A DNA stretch of 56,750 nt, from contig FMBT01000547.1 in assembly GCA_900095095.1 (NCBI GenBank), positions 1-56,750 of the forward strand, written 5' to 3'. The notes under the pieces were generated by a model. It searched no databases and was not told the DNA's origin. It was given only the letters and a program-made list of their open reading frames with translations. Shown here in pieces: positions 21,573 to 33,918 of the stretch (positions are counted from its first letter, which is position 1; every line of letters begins with the position of its first letter). The translations under genes and the position numbers were made by a program. The DNA is from Fragilariopsis cylindrus CCMP1102. Taxonomy: Eukaryota > Bacillariophyta > Bacillariophyceae > Bacillariales > Bacillariaceae.

Positions 21573-21803
21573 TCAAGAAGAAACATTAGTGGGGGACACA
21601 CTATGCAACTATGTAAAGGAAGACATTGAATTTGTCAAAAACTGTTTCGGTGTTACGAAGAAGGACCAGAAGAAAAATTGATCAAGAAGAAATTTAGTGG
21701 GGGACACACTATGCAACTATGTAAAGGAAGACACTGAATTTGTCAAAAAATGCTTCAGTGTTACGAAGAAGGACTAGAAGAAAAATTAATCAAGAAGAAA
21801 ACA
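21478..21803 (+). repeat. Three tandem copies of the last-exon coding sequence
   Basis: A ~108-bp unit starting 'agtgggggacacacta' and ending in an 'aatcaagaagaaa' stretch occurs at 21478-21587, 21588-21694 and 21695-21803. The first copy is the coding end of the upstream gene, including the TAA. Copies 2 and 3 lie past the stop and differ at a few bases, including a TAG in copy 3. They are not translated in the present gene model. Confidence 0.92.
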
Positions 21804-22161
21804 ATTAATTAAAAAAAATTATTGAATCAAATTTAATGCCTACTACTACTATATACCACTCACGCAATTCTGCTAGTATGCTTATTTTTTAAACCTTAGA
21901 GCGACCATAATTAATTTTATCTCTAATTCTATTATTCGGCATGGCGAGATTTCTTGTGTGATTGGGTTACGAAGCGTCGTATTGCAGCGATTTAATTTCT
22001 TTCGTTTTGTTTAGCAACAATGGTAGCACTCGTTTGTATCTAGACGATTCATGAAGCAACCGTTTATCGATAAGGCAATATCCATAAAAGAACGTAAAAC
22101 AATAGGATGTATTTATTTCTTGTCGCATATTTATTATATTAGCAGTTTTATTTATTATTAT
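21804..22161. other. Convergent AT-rich spacer
   Basis: This lies between the triplicated gene end and the stop of the minus-strand transporter. No gene or structured element is recognised. Confidence 0.5.
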
Positions 22162-24089
22162 TTAGCAAATAGATGCTCTGGTGCATAATGATTGACGACT
22201 ATTCTCGACGGAGGTCAGTGAAGCTCTTCTTCCTACAGAACGAATTGACGTATTTTTCAACAAATCGGATTTTCTTCTAGTACGGTGTAATTTAGATAGG
22301 AATACCGATGCAATTTTTAACTTCGCCCATTTGTTTTTCGCTTCTAATCTTCTTTGACGATCTTCCTCACGTAGTATAGATCTGAGTGGGATCATACATA
22401 CTGCAGCAATCGCACATGCTACACAAGCAATAATAAGAGCCCCACTATCACCAAGAGTTGGATGGAAGTATATAACACCAACAACCAATACGTTCAATGG
22501 GATGGTAAATAATGGCATTATCGTTGATCGATGCGAATCTGGTATTAGAGTACTCCTTAATATACCAATTGATGGAAAGTACATTCCCACACATGCTTCA
22601 AAGATAAAGAATGCAACAATGATTGTAAATAAATTTTGTGTTTGTATTGCATATACCGCAACTGAAAATGCAATTGTTGAGATAAGCAATATCCCCGTCA
22701 TGGTACATTTCACATCCACAGAACGTGCTTTTGATAATTTTCCACATATGATCGACCCAATAAATGCACATGCCATAAAACATGAAAATACTGTCCCGAA
22801 TGGTGTAATCGCAGTTGGACCAAAATATCGTTTTACGCTATTACTTATAGCCGGTGGCCATACAACCACAAAGATATACATAGATCCCTCAAACAAACTT
22901 TGAACTACTCCAACCAAAAGTATTTTAGGATCTGAAAATATCATTTGTAATCCTGTACAACGAGATTGTTCGGTGAAGGGTTGTTCGTCGCCATCATCTT
23001 CATCATCTTCATCATCGTCATTGGTAGTTACAGCCGTATCGTCGTCGTCGTCGTCATTACTGTTGCTACTAATGGATGACTTCTTGTCTTCGTTGTCATT
23101 GGCACTATTGTCTTTTTCTTCTTCTTCACTACTCCTTCCACCTCCATTACTTTTATCTTCAGCCCAATAAAGTGTAACGAATACCAATGCGGTAACAATA
23201 AACCAAGGTGATAATGAAAAAGGACCAGTTGGATTCCCAGCATGATTTGCGGCTACACTAGCTGTTTGACCTGCAATGATCGCAATAATAGGATCCCCAC
23301 CGTAAGCCAATGCAAATGTTTCGGATAACCAGCATACTTTTTTGTTATCATTTTCATCCTCATCATCCTCCTCATCATCCTCGTCATCGTCGTCCATCTT
23401 CCTTTTGGACGATGATGACTTTTCTTTCTCTTTTTTATTAAGTATACCTTGAATTGTAAGAAATTCACCAATTAACCAGGATTCAGGTGCACTACATAAC
23501 CATGATGATGCTACACTACCAATTGCTCGTCCTGCATATAAATAGAATGGTGTATTTGAAAATACTGATATTGAACCAATCCCATACATAATACCGGCAC
23601 AAATTGTGGCTGTTTTATGTCCATATTTTTCAGTAAATTTTCCAGTGAATGAACTTAATAGAACAATTGCTAAGTATCCAATCAATGAGATCCGACCAAC
23701 AAATAGTTTTGCTGTTGCTTCGGGTGTTATACCACTTGTACTTCCACCACTTACTAGAAATATCTTTGATGAATATACCTGGAAAAAGTATGGCCCGGCC
23801 ATCCAAAAAGACATTCTAAATAAAAAGAATACAGGCAGAAATCGTCGTTGAAGTGATTGAATTTCTCTTGGTTTTGTTTGCTTTTGATTGACCTTCTTGT
23901 TCTTGTTCTTGTTCGTCTTCGCACTATCAATACTTGTGCTGTATGATTTTAATACGGCCAAACCTTGAGAGTAATACCGGTCGCAACTAATGTTCCGGCC
24001 AAATACTTAAAAAGAGTTTCTGGATCTTTTAATATCATATCCATTGTATCCACGTCAATAATGAATGTCGATATCATCGATGTCATCAT
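22162..24089 (-). CDS. MFS_5 family transporter, molybdate-anion-transporter-like (one frameshift)
   Basis: About 12 hydrophobic segments are seen. The N-half has FLPVFFLFRMSFWMAGPYFF, an RISLIGYLAIVLLSSFTGKF..KYGHKTATI motif (loop 2-3 MFS signature) and YLYAGRAIGSVASSWLCSAPESWL, all as in MFSD5/MOT2 proteins, which import molybdate. The two halves are joined by acidic and Ser/Asn-rich cytoplasmic loops (poly Asp/Glu around 210 and 300) much longer than in animal homologues. The clean frame has no ATG at its start near 23961. The N-terminus continues in another frame from an ATG at 24089 (MISTFIIDVDTMDMILKDPE..KYLAGTLVATGITLK), one base being missing near 23963. Transport of molybdate is by family; other anions are possible. 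Confidence 0.76.
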
Positions 24090-24248
24090 TGTAAGAAGGG
24101 AAGAAATAGTACTGCTGCTGCTGCTACTACCGTCGTTTGACGACCCGTTCCTGATAATGGGTCTGTAACTATTGAAAAAGAACCATTTGTAACAGATAGG
24201 GTTAATATAGGAAGAGTACGTCCGTACTATACGAGACAAACAAAACAA

Positions 24249-25094
24249 TATAAATAATACAACAGGTGACTAATATCCAACAACTGTAACAGTGGTTGAG
24301 ATGACTAACATCGTGTATCATATTAAGTTGACAATAACAAAAAATAAATAGAATTTAAATAAGAACAGCACCCAGTCGTATGCCGTGGACCGGGACTGAT
24401 TCGCTGTTTAGTCACGAGTAACTACTCGCGACAAAGCAAAATACAACTTACTAATACAGTAGCACACAATTACATTCTATTGCAATACCAAAGTCCTATC
24501 TATCTAGCCTATGTGTAGTCTAGAAGTAGGCATGGCATGATTTTAGAAACCTTGAAATGATGATGATTCGTTCTTTTGTAATTGAGTAACTAGGTCGATT
24601 CAGTCTTCAATTCAATTCAGCAGTCCATTCCCTTCCTTTTGTATAGTTTAGATCACAAATAAAACGTGGAATGGACTACAATGCTTCTTCTTGCTTGCTT
24701 TTGGTATACAAAGACAACAAATTAATGTCAGATGAAAAGGTGATGATGACCAACAATGTATAATCATGATACTTGTACGAGAGTTCCTTCACAAAAAAAA
24801 TATAGAGGCAGATTAATAGATACCATATAATAATATTATAGGACTACTACAGTACTTAAATACTCATGTTAAGTCGCCCACATAACAAAACCTTAAGAAA
24901 TGTTTTTAGGGCTTATTGTTCTCAATCTTTAATTTTCTACCAGCATCATGGATTAAATCTTTCCTTGTATCTTTAAAATTTGCCAGAGAGGTCTTCATGG
25001 TACTAATCTAATACTCTTTAGATCTTAACTTCAAATGGAACCCATCATCATGCAATGCGTTCTCTGTGTGTTGTTATTATATTCATGTCCCCAA
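24249..25094. other. Gene-free spacer
   Basis: No gene is recognised in about 850 bp. An inverted CGAGTA/TACTCG repeat lies at 24414-24427, and TACAGTA-type motifs occur near 24460 and 24846. Confidence 0.5.
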
Positions 25095-25125
25095 CTATTT
25101 CCTTTCATAGTATTGGTCGCACTTG

Positions 25126-25625
25126 GTAGCTTCACATCCAGCAGTGTGGGGTGATTGCTTGCCAAAATCAAAGTGGTTCCTGATTGTTTTTATGGACAAA
25201 ATGAACAGAAAAAAGCAAAGACACATTATCATTATGCTAACATTGTTTTTTCTGTCAATGATACATTTTGGCTGGAGGAATTGTTGGCAGTCCTGTGCAG
25301 GTATGTTATGTTGGTAGTATTGATTGACATTTGTACTGAAAAGTGGTACCAATTTGGTTTATATAGAACTATTGTTTTACAATGGTTGTTTGATTGAAAT
25401 GATGATTTGTGTATGAACATACCCAAAAGAACCTAGGGTGGTATGATTTGCTAGACACAGCTCAACAAACTAACAGAACAATAATTATTGTATATAGCTA
25501 AGTAAATCTTGAAGTGTGGGGACGCATAGACTCAACCAATTATGGTTGGGCAAATTCCACTCAATTTTGGACTGGAGGATCGGCTCAAAGTGGAGATTTT
25601 GGTTGGATAACATTTGCTGGAGGCT
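25126..25625 (+). pseudogene. Possible spliced gene or relic, unrecognised
   Basis: A plausible protein stretch runs LVASHPAVWGDCLPKSKW, then a frame change to FYGQNEQKKAKTHYHYANIV, FSVNDTFWLEELLAVLCR. A GT donor follows at about 25301. After an AG near 25499 the sequence reads VNLEVWGRIDSTNYGWANST, QFWTGGSAQSGDFGWITFAG and then a stop. The two parts would join across a ~195-bp intron. Amino-acid use is protein-like, but no family is recognised and the frame is broken at least once. It could be the relic of a mobile-element gene. Confidence 0.27.
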
Positions 25626-25987
25626 AATGCCTCTGTTTTATCTGAAATCATATAAATTGACAATGTTTAGTTTCCAGAAGAATAAAAAGTTTGTTATGAA
25701 TGTTGCTCCAACAGTTCCCGCATATAACACACGTTTCAATTTATTTGGTACCAAGTTGAAGCTTGAACTATTATGTGGAGAGGAACTTGAATGTCTAGTC
25801 GAAAACTAGAAAAAGAATACTATACAGACAAAGCTTACTTAAAAATTGGAAGCCTAGCAGTAGAAAACCCCGCTCCTCATGGCAAAACATGCAAATATAA
25901 TAACAAAGAAATAGAATTAGGCTATACAATTTATGAAGCCATTTTTTAGTCTGATACAATTAACTTGTTTGTTCATATTTTTAGTTC

Positions 25988-28205
25988 TTATCTTTTTGGG
26001 ATACTATTTAATACACCCTTTGATATTTCATCAATAACTTCTTTCCGTATATCTTGTTCTGATTTTGTTCTTGTGACTATGTTGGTTGCAGCAATCGATG
26101 TTTTCATTTGTGTTAATATTACACCCATTTCATTATATCTTTGTCCCATTTCATTATATTGATCTTCAAATTGGGATATTAATTCTTGTAATGATAATGA
26201 GGATGCATGTGGTGGTGTAGTGGGAATACTACCAGTACTATTGTTAGCATCGTTATTATTGGCATTGGAATCGGATGATGAAGCAGAAGATACTGATGAT
26301 GTTCTCGACAAAGCACAAGGATGCATCCTATTAGTACTACCACCACTCCCACTCACAGCTGCTGCTTCTATTGTTGTTCTGTCACTACCGTTGCCGCTTC
26401 TTCTTCCTCCTTCTTTCTTCTTACTCGCCGCAACTTGTCGACGTGACAGTTTTTTGGAAGATGACGATGTAGATGATACTATAGGAATCGTCGATGGGGA
26501 GTATTCTTCATCCTCGTAAGCGTTCTCGTCGACGGCTTCTGGGGGTACCATCGTCGATGCTTTGTTGACTTTTTTGGGTGGTCTTCCTCGTCTTTTCTTT
26601 AAGGGTGGCAAACTTTTCTGACCCTGATTATTGCTTGTGGCAGTTGTCTCTGTGGTGAATGATGATAAAGAAGAAGTAACAGTAGTACTACTTGTATTAC
26701 TCACTGTGCGATTGGGTGTCGGTGGTTGTATCGATTTCTTCCTTTTCTTGGTAGTACTGGCAGTAGCTGTAGTACTAGTACTACTACGGAAAGATGATTT
26801 TAATTTGAATTCATCAGCAGTAGACGTTGGTGGCGCCGACAGGGATGGAGGAGGAAGATGAGCTTCCATTATATCAAGACATGCTCTTACTTTATTCATT
26901 AAGTTCGATCCAAGTTTTGGTTTACCAAATGCAACATAACAACTGTGTACTCTAGCAATAAAAAGAGCACATTTATAACAATCGCGCCTGCTATATAAAA
27001 ATTTGTAGTGCTTGCATGTTGCTCTGGTCTAGATTAAGTTAATAGAAGATGGAGAAAGAATGAGTAAACGTGAATGTGAGATGTGATGATTCGAGACAAT
27101 GTAATATAATACGATGCGATGCGATACGGTATTTAATACCGTCCGTTACACACAACAAGTGCAAGCGTACTTCGTGTCTAGCACCGATATTACTTACCGA
27201 TTTATATTTTCTATATAATTTCCAATCATCTAATGCATGATTGACTGATACATATACTTCTAGATCACGACATAAACCACTTAATAATAATTCACCAGCT
27301 TTAATGAATCGATTTGATTGTAATACCAATAGAAGCAAGTGATTAGGTATAACACCAATAATATTACCACGTATATTCCCTTTTGTCCATAATTGACTAT
27401 ATACCATACCAGATTTATCAATTAATTCATATGCATCAATTAAACAACGTGCATTTGTTGGTCCAAACATTCGTATCATTTTTGGATTTATATCATTATT
27501 TGTACCTATATTGTGATTGTGCTTGTTCTGATTTTTCTTCTTCTTTTTCTCTCCACTACCATTGACTTTGACTTCCTCACTTGTTGCTACATCGTAATTG
27601 TCATCACTGTGATTATTATCATTCTCATTTTCGTAATCATCATACATAGCACGATTATTAGTACTTTTATTGTTTAATAATAATTGTTTCATTTTTTTAA
27701 ATATATATTCACCCTTTTCTCCAATCATATCTGGTTCGTATGGTGATTTCGTTAGTTCAACGTATAAAATTACATTTTCTTGATTTGCTCCGTTCTCGTT
27801 CTTTCCCTTATTAGTAGTAGTATCTGTCATCCTCTTCTCTTTTTCTTCATCTTTCTCAAATTCAACGTCGTCACCAGTCTTGTAATTGTTATTGTTATTG
27901 TTATCGTAACTAGAGGAGGTAGAGGCAGGAGAAAATGAACCGGAATTGGGTTGCAACCCTCTCGTTGTCGTCGTTGGTAGATTCATTGCTATTCTTCTAC
28001 CACTGCCACTGCCACTGCCACCACCAAGAATTGATCCAATTCCAGCAACTGCCTTTACCTCAACACTACCTAAATGTGATACTACAAATTCATCATCTTC
28101 ACCACCTTTCACAACTGCCGGTGCCGGACAAGGCATAATAGGTCTAGGCATTTGTGCCTCGAAGTTGTCCACATTTATCTTTTGTTGTTGATTACTTTGC
28201 ATCAT
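25988..28205 (-). CDS. AT-hook-containing nuclear protein with conserved N-domain, two exons
   Basis: Exon 1 runs from the ATG at 28205 to a GTAAGT donor, with the last coding base near 27198. Exon 2 resumes near 26993 with RDCYKCALFIARVHSCYVAFG and runs to 25988; the join is off by one base in phase, suggesting an indel. After a low-complexity leader, residues ~160-375 form a conserved-looking domain (VILYVELTKSPYEPDMIG..MFGPTNARCLIDAYELIDKS..GNIIGVIPNHLLLLVLQSNRF). The C-terminal half is Ser/Thr-rich with a basic AT-hook, KKRRGRPPKK, which binds the minor groove of AT-rich DNA. A coiled-coil-like end has two 'NEMG' repeats. The conserved domain is not recognised. Nuclear and DNA-associated by the AT-hook. 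Confidence 0.55.
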
Positions 28206-29189
28206 GATCTTTAATTTTTATTTGTAAATGAGAATAGAGACTTACAAGCTAAATATGTTTGTCTACTGTTACTAATAAAAGAAGAAGTTGAAGTTTGAAG
28301 TGTTCTAGTACTGTGACAAGCAACAACGCCACCATGATCAAGATACTAACTAGTATGCAAGCGCTGATGAGTGTTTCACATACATACTGTAGTATCTTTC
28401 CTGTGTCCGTGTGCGCGTTCTCAATCTCTTAAAGAATTTTGAAGCTGTGTATCATCATTAATTAAGTAAGAAATCCGATCGGTTAAATAATGCAAATTGC
28501 ATCGACACGGTCAATACAGTACATCAACCTTGTTCGACTGATTTAGTCCCTTTTTATTCCGCGAAATAACGGGCCAGCTCTTTTAACACCCAATAGAACG
28601 TACAAATCCATTATATTCAAATCGAGTTCCGACGAGCAAAGTCGTCATGTCAGTGGGGGGTTTCAGTAAACAAAGAATTCGTATGTTATTTTTGTCAATG
28701 GTATGAACGTAGTAAGAATTCATAGGTTGAGCAGGTAACTAATAATAATTTTAACGCATTGCTGACTTTTCTCGTGCGGATTTGGCGCCAACCAAGGAAA
28801 TCATGAGATTGTCAATGAGAGAGGATAAAGCACAGAATCAATCAAACAAGACTCTCTCTCTCTTAATCACCGCACCACTCCTGTCAACGTTGAACAACAT
28901 TTAATTAAAACAACACATCGCTTCCCTACCTCTCCTATTCTTATATCGGTGGAGTATTGCTATCTTAATTACAGTACAAGTCTACGCATCGTCATCGCTG
29001 TCTTTCTGCTCAGCTTTCCTCACCCTGCATAAAGTACTAAATAGATACAGGATTCGGCAATCAATCAATCAATCAGGCATTATTATTTATTTCAGTGTCA
29101 TTGTTTATATATATTTCGCTTGATTTGATTGTACATTTAACTCATCATTTTACTTTCTATTAGTCAGTGGGTCAAGATCAGATCAAAGT
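28206..29189. promoter_or_regulatory. Divergent intergenic region between the AT-hook and kinase genes
   Basis: About 1 kb separates two divergent starts, so both promoters are expected here. It has CTCTCT runs near 28850-28862 and several TACTGTA/TACAGTA motifs (28386, 28514, 28971). No core element can be assigned. Confidence 0.4.
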
Positions 29190-32100
29190 ATGAGTGCCTT
29201 TTCGTCTTCTTCCGCAGCAGCAGCAGCAGCAGCAGTAACTGCAGAAACAGGAGGAGATGATTTAGATCGTAAATTCGAACTGCTCGAAGCACGATTTACT
29301 CAACCGATTGGATTATTAAGTAGTCGAGGAGGAGGTGGTGGTTATATCACATCATCTTCTACAAATAATAATAACAGCTCTAATAATTCGTTATTGTCAC
29401 CGTTACTTGGTGGTGGTGAAAATTCGAATCTTTCCGAACATTCCTTTAGTTTTTCTGGTAGTAATCATGGTGGTGGTGGTGGTGGTGGAACAACAATGAT
29501 AGTACGAAATAAGAAGAAAGATGGTGGTCCAATAACATCATTAGATATGGTTAGCCGTGCAGCTGCACGTCATATGCGTAAGGTAGCAGCAACATCTCCC
29601 GTAATGGGAGTTAGTGGTGCAGCACAACATAGTAACTTTTCTTTTTCCAGTGGTAACAGTGGTGGCAACAATAATGGTGGTGGTGATGAAGATAATAATG
29701 ATGACAGTCAAGAAACATTTGTAACCGGTAATACTAAATCAACAACAATATCGTCTCAACTACCACCAACAAATAATAATAATGCTATCGACAATGACGG
29801 ACGCATTGCAGTAGAATCTCCTCCCGTTGTGGTCAGTCCACACAGAGGAAAAGGGGGAAATAGTCGTACGAATAAACCAAATGTGGCTCGTGTATTGCCG
29901 CTTGTCAACAACAATGACGAGCATCAACAGCAACAGCAACAACAACAACAACTGCCGAAAAGTACAGGCAGTGCTACGGTACGTTTTTCTTTTCTCCAAT
30001 TGACTCCCTCTTTCCTGTTCTTCTGTTTTATTATCCTACGCTAATTCAATATCGTCTTCTTCCCCCTTTCTCTTTTTCTAACAGAAACGCAAGTCAGTAC
30101 CGAAACGTAAGATTTCATCGATCCAAGATAAACTGCAAAGTCCCACCAGTACAAGTACAGCAACTGGAACTGGAACTGGAACTGGAACCACCGATGCAGC
30201 AGTAGGAAAATCAGGGACATCAGCTACTACTACTGCTACTGCTACTGCTACTGCTACTGCTCCTACAACTCCAACTATGACGAGCAGCAATATTATTAGT
30301 TCTCGTTCTCGTTCTCCGAACCGTAGTAGCTTTGTTGGAATTTCAGGAGATCATTCACGGGATCGTTCCAATGGTGGTAGTAGTAGTGGTAATAAGAAAC
30401 CACGAATCTTAATTCCACCAGCAAATAATAAACGTATTCATGATTTCTTTTCAAAAGTACAGCAGCAAAACAACGGTGGCGATGGTGGTAATGCTGACAA
30501 TAACAACAACAGAGGAAGGAATGCCGCAGCAACAACCACGGCAGCAGCGAACACGAACGTTAACGATAATACAACTGCTACTGCCCCGCATAATAGTAAC
30601 AATACTAGTGGAACAAATGCTGCTACGGGAAATATGACATCATCCACCAAGACTGTTCACTTGTCTTCTAGCACTATTGATGTTGCCACCACCGCTGCTG
30701 CTGCTGCTGCTGCTACTGCTGCTATTACGGAACAATGGGAGGCGAAATATGTCAGGTTACAACAACAATTACAAGACAGGGATGAACAATTAAAGGCCGT
30801 TACGGGAAATAAAACTATATTGCATACAGCATTACAACAGGCATTAACAAAAACAAGGAATGAACTGGATGAACTACAAGAATCTACAACGAAGGATCGA
30901 TCCAATATCAACTCTGTATTGGAAGATACAATGCGATGGAAATTTCTCAAGATAGCAAAAGATCTACGTGTTTCTTTATCACAAGATGGTAACCGATTAG
31001 GTAAAATCGTTTCTACACGTGCTGGAATGCGTGTTATTGATAGCTGGGAGGAAGGGTATGCATCGAAAGATTGGCAATCACGTAAAGAAGAATGGAAATT
31101 AAAACATCGTACTCTATTAGATAGACAAGCACAATTAAAAATACGGCTAAAACAACAATATCATGACCAACAACAACAACAACATCAACCGGATGGCACT
31201 GGTAGTAACAGCAACGCTGGTGACAACAATAACAGCACCAAGAATAATGATGATCCTACTACTATAATGTCACAACTTGAAATACAGGAGGCAAAAGAAT
31301 CGATACAAATGCATTTAGAAACATTACATCGCGAGGAACAGGAATTATTAACAGAAGAACAAACATTGAATGATGAAAAAGGTGCACATATCCGTGCCTT
31401 GAAACGTGTGGCGTCGGAGGATGCATCACGATTCCGAGTACGTCCCAAACTACATAATCGGTACGTATTGGATTGCTTACTCGGCAAAGGTGGATTTTCG
31501 GAAGTATGGAAGGGATATGATTTACAAGAATTACGGGAAGTGGCGGTCAAGATACATCAATTAGATCCACGTTGGCCGGATTCGAAGAAAGAAAATTATA
31601 CCAAGCATGTCTCACGAGAATATGAAATCCATCGGAATGTACGACATACACGAATCGTTAGTTTATATGACGTCTTTGAAATTGATAATAATTCGTTTGC
31701 GACGATATTAGAATGTTGTCAAGGAACTGATTTGGATACATTACTCAAACGTAAAAAACGTTTACCGGAACCTCAGGCACGTGCTATTTTGTTACAAATC
31801 TTAACAGGAATGCAATATTTAAGTCAACCAAGTGGCTCTAGACAGGGGATTATCCATTATGATTTAAAACCTGGTAATATCTTATTTGATGAATTCGGAG
31901 ATGCAAAAATTACTGATTTTGGATTAAGTAAGATTGTGGACACACCCGATCCGGCGGAATCCATGGAATTGACGAGTCAGGGTGCTGGTACGTACTGGTA
32001 TCTGCCACCCGAATGTTTTGTAACCGGCGAACAGGTGCGGATCAGTAATAAAGTGGATGTGTGGTCCATTGGTGTGATATTTTATCAAATGATCTACGGC

Positions 32101-32337
32101 AAACGCCCATTCGGGGAAGGCAAATCACAAGATAAGTTATTAGCCGACCATACGATGTTAAATGCACAAGAAGTACATTTACCAGAACGACCGGATGTCT
32201 CCGAGAGTGGGAAAGAGTTTATCAAACAATGTCTAATGTACGATCAAGCCTTCCGACCAACGATTGCACAATTATGTGATAATTTCTATGTATTACAAAA
32301 TAATACTGATGGTTCTCTCATTTCTGTAGAAAACTAA
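29190..32337 (+). CDS. Tousled-like kinase (TLK), two exons
   Basis: Exons 29190-29978 and 30085-32337 join at phase 0, giving 1013 residues. The N-terminal ~500 residues are low complexity with a nuclear-localisation type cluster (KRKSVPKRK), followed by coiled coils (about 500-720). The kinase domain spans 722-1000: glycine loop LLGKGGFSEVW, VAVKIHQLDPRW, NYTKHVSREYEIHRNVRHTR, the TLK-specific IHYDLKPGNILFD (853), DFGLSKI (873), ELTSQGAGTYWYLPPECF and VDVWSIGVIFYQMIYGKRPF. These are diagnostic of Tousled-like kinases, nuclear Ser/Thr kinases acting on ASF1 and chromatin assembly in S phase. Compared with animal TLKs the low-complexity leader is much longer. The intron boundary (GTACGT..AACAG) is clean. 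Confidence 0.95.
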
Positions 32338-32698
32338 ACAGCTTTGAAATAGAAGAACAAAAAATTCTATTACTATATCCAATCGAGTACAGTAGTGGTG
32401 CTTCCATCCATTCTTGGCTGTTCTTATTCCTCGACAACTTTCTGTCGATCCACAACACTTCCTTTTATTTTGTGTACTGGTAATTCTTGAAATATGATTG
32501 AAAAGACTAAGGTTATAAAATAAATCTACAATAACAACAACAACATGACACGACTATTCGACTGTATACAGTACTGATATTTTTATACCTCACATCGGCA
32601 TTTTTGTAGGCTTTCATTCGCCATGTTTTCCCTACCTTCCGGCGGCCCCTATCTTTAAATAGATATACTGTACACAAGTAAAATATAATTGATACGAA

Positions 32699-32729
<31 letters not shown>

Positions 32730-32751
32730 CTAGTATTTGTTCATTTTCACG
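32338..32751. other. Convergent spacer with an ATT microsatellite
   Basis: This lies between the ends of the kinase gene and the minus-strand Cys-rich gene. (ATT)n of about 11 units occurs at 32698-32730. No gene is seen. Confidence 0.6.
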
Positions 32752-32761
32752 CTACGCTACG

Positions 32762-33322
32762 CTAGCAACCCCCCATTCCAAATTCGAAGTCACCTTGACA
32801 ATTTTCACAATAATTTTCGGTACCGTACCCATCGACATTTTCTTCCTTGTTGAGATGAGCATCCAGACATCGTTGACATTCAATCTTGCCACATCCATCA
32901 CAACGTTGTGGTTTACATTTTCGTCGATCATAATCAAACAAGGTGTAACCACATAATTTATCGTGACATGTTCCACAAGAAAAAGCTTTCGTATGGGGAG
33001 TGACAGCATTAGTATTATCATTATTATTGATAGTCATCGACAAAGAATTGTTGATAAATAATGGAATATTGCATTGATCACAATGCAGTAATTTTTGATC
33101 ATAAATTGCGATTCGTATTGTCTCACTGATTGTGGCAAGATTCAGAATGGTTGTCAGATCCGAACAAGCATGTTGGATTATTAATCCAATCGCTTCATTT
33201 GGTAATGTATCGAGTAATAATAATGAGGAGGAGGATAATACTGGCAAAAGTGTCGGCGACGAAGCAGAGGCTTGTTGTTGTCGGTCCTGTCGTTGGCGGT
33301 CCTGTCGTTCTGTTGTCGTCAT
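32762..33322 (-). CDS. F-box-like, Cys-rich zinc-binding protein
   Basis: Of 186 residues, the first ~40 are Gln/Ser-rich. Residues ~40-80 read LPNEAIGLIIQHACSDLTTI..LATISETIRIAIYDQKL, like an F-box or similar helical domain. The C-terminal half carries CxxC pairs: CDQC, CGTCHDKLC, CDGCGKIECQRC and CENC, enough for two or three zinc sites. This pattern is typical of a family of small F-box/zinc-finger proteins that may recruit substrates to SCF ligases; that role is inferred. The ATG at 33322 starts the only long frame. Confidence 0.6.
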   Translation of the reverse strand: MTTTERQDRQRQDRQQQASASSPTLLPVLSSSSLLLLDTLPNEAIGLIIQHACSDLTTILNLATISETIRIAIYDQKLLHCDQCNIPLFINNSLSMTINNNDNTNAVTPHTKAFSCGTCHDKLCGYTLFDYDRRKCKPQRCDGCGKIECQRCLDAHLNKEENVDGYGTENYCENCQGDFEFGMGGC

Positions 33323-33918
33323 GGTGAATATGACACTAAAGCAGAAATACTGTTGTTCTGTTTTTATTGTTTGAACAATTCATAGTTCGGCAACAATGAG
33401 TCGATACAGTAGATCTACCGTAAAGTTCTCTTTTCTTTTAAGTACAGAAAAGCCTTTTTCTGATCTGTGTCAAACTTGAGTCACAAGAAGGAGGGATTGA
33501 TTGGGCACGATCTGGATGTAAATAATGTTTACATCGCACATCGCACCCAGTGTTCAGTGTACAGTAAGTACACCAAGTAACATCGTAATAAGGACACAAC
33601 CGTGACATACAAAATCAACAGGACAGGGCGGCTCACATAAAATAGATTGAACAGTAACAGCAACAGCAACCATTTGCTAAAATAACGATACAAACTAGGC
33701 GATACTTGACGGTAACTAAAACAAACAGTCGCATAGACTATCTGTCTCAACAGCTGGATGAACAAACAAAGCGAATTGTCTTTTGAAAGAAATTAAACCA
33801 ATAACACTATAAGCTAGATTGACTCGACTAAACTCGACTCGACTTGACTTCTAATAATTTCAGTTATTTAAATAAATAAAAACAACAAATAATAAGATTC
33901 AAACGATACTTCGTAGTC
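33323..33918. other. Divergent intergenic region, no gene recognised
   Basis: This lies between the F-box-like gene and Derlin starts. A TACAGTA motif lies at 33404, and 'actcgact'-type short repeats occur at about 33823-33850. No core promoter element was assigned. Confidence 0.45.
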
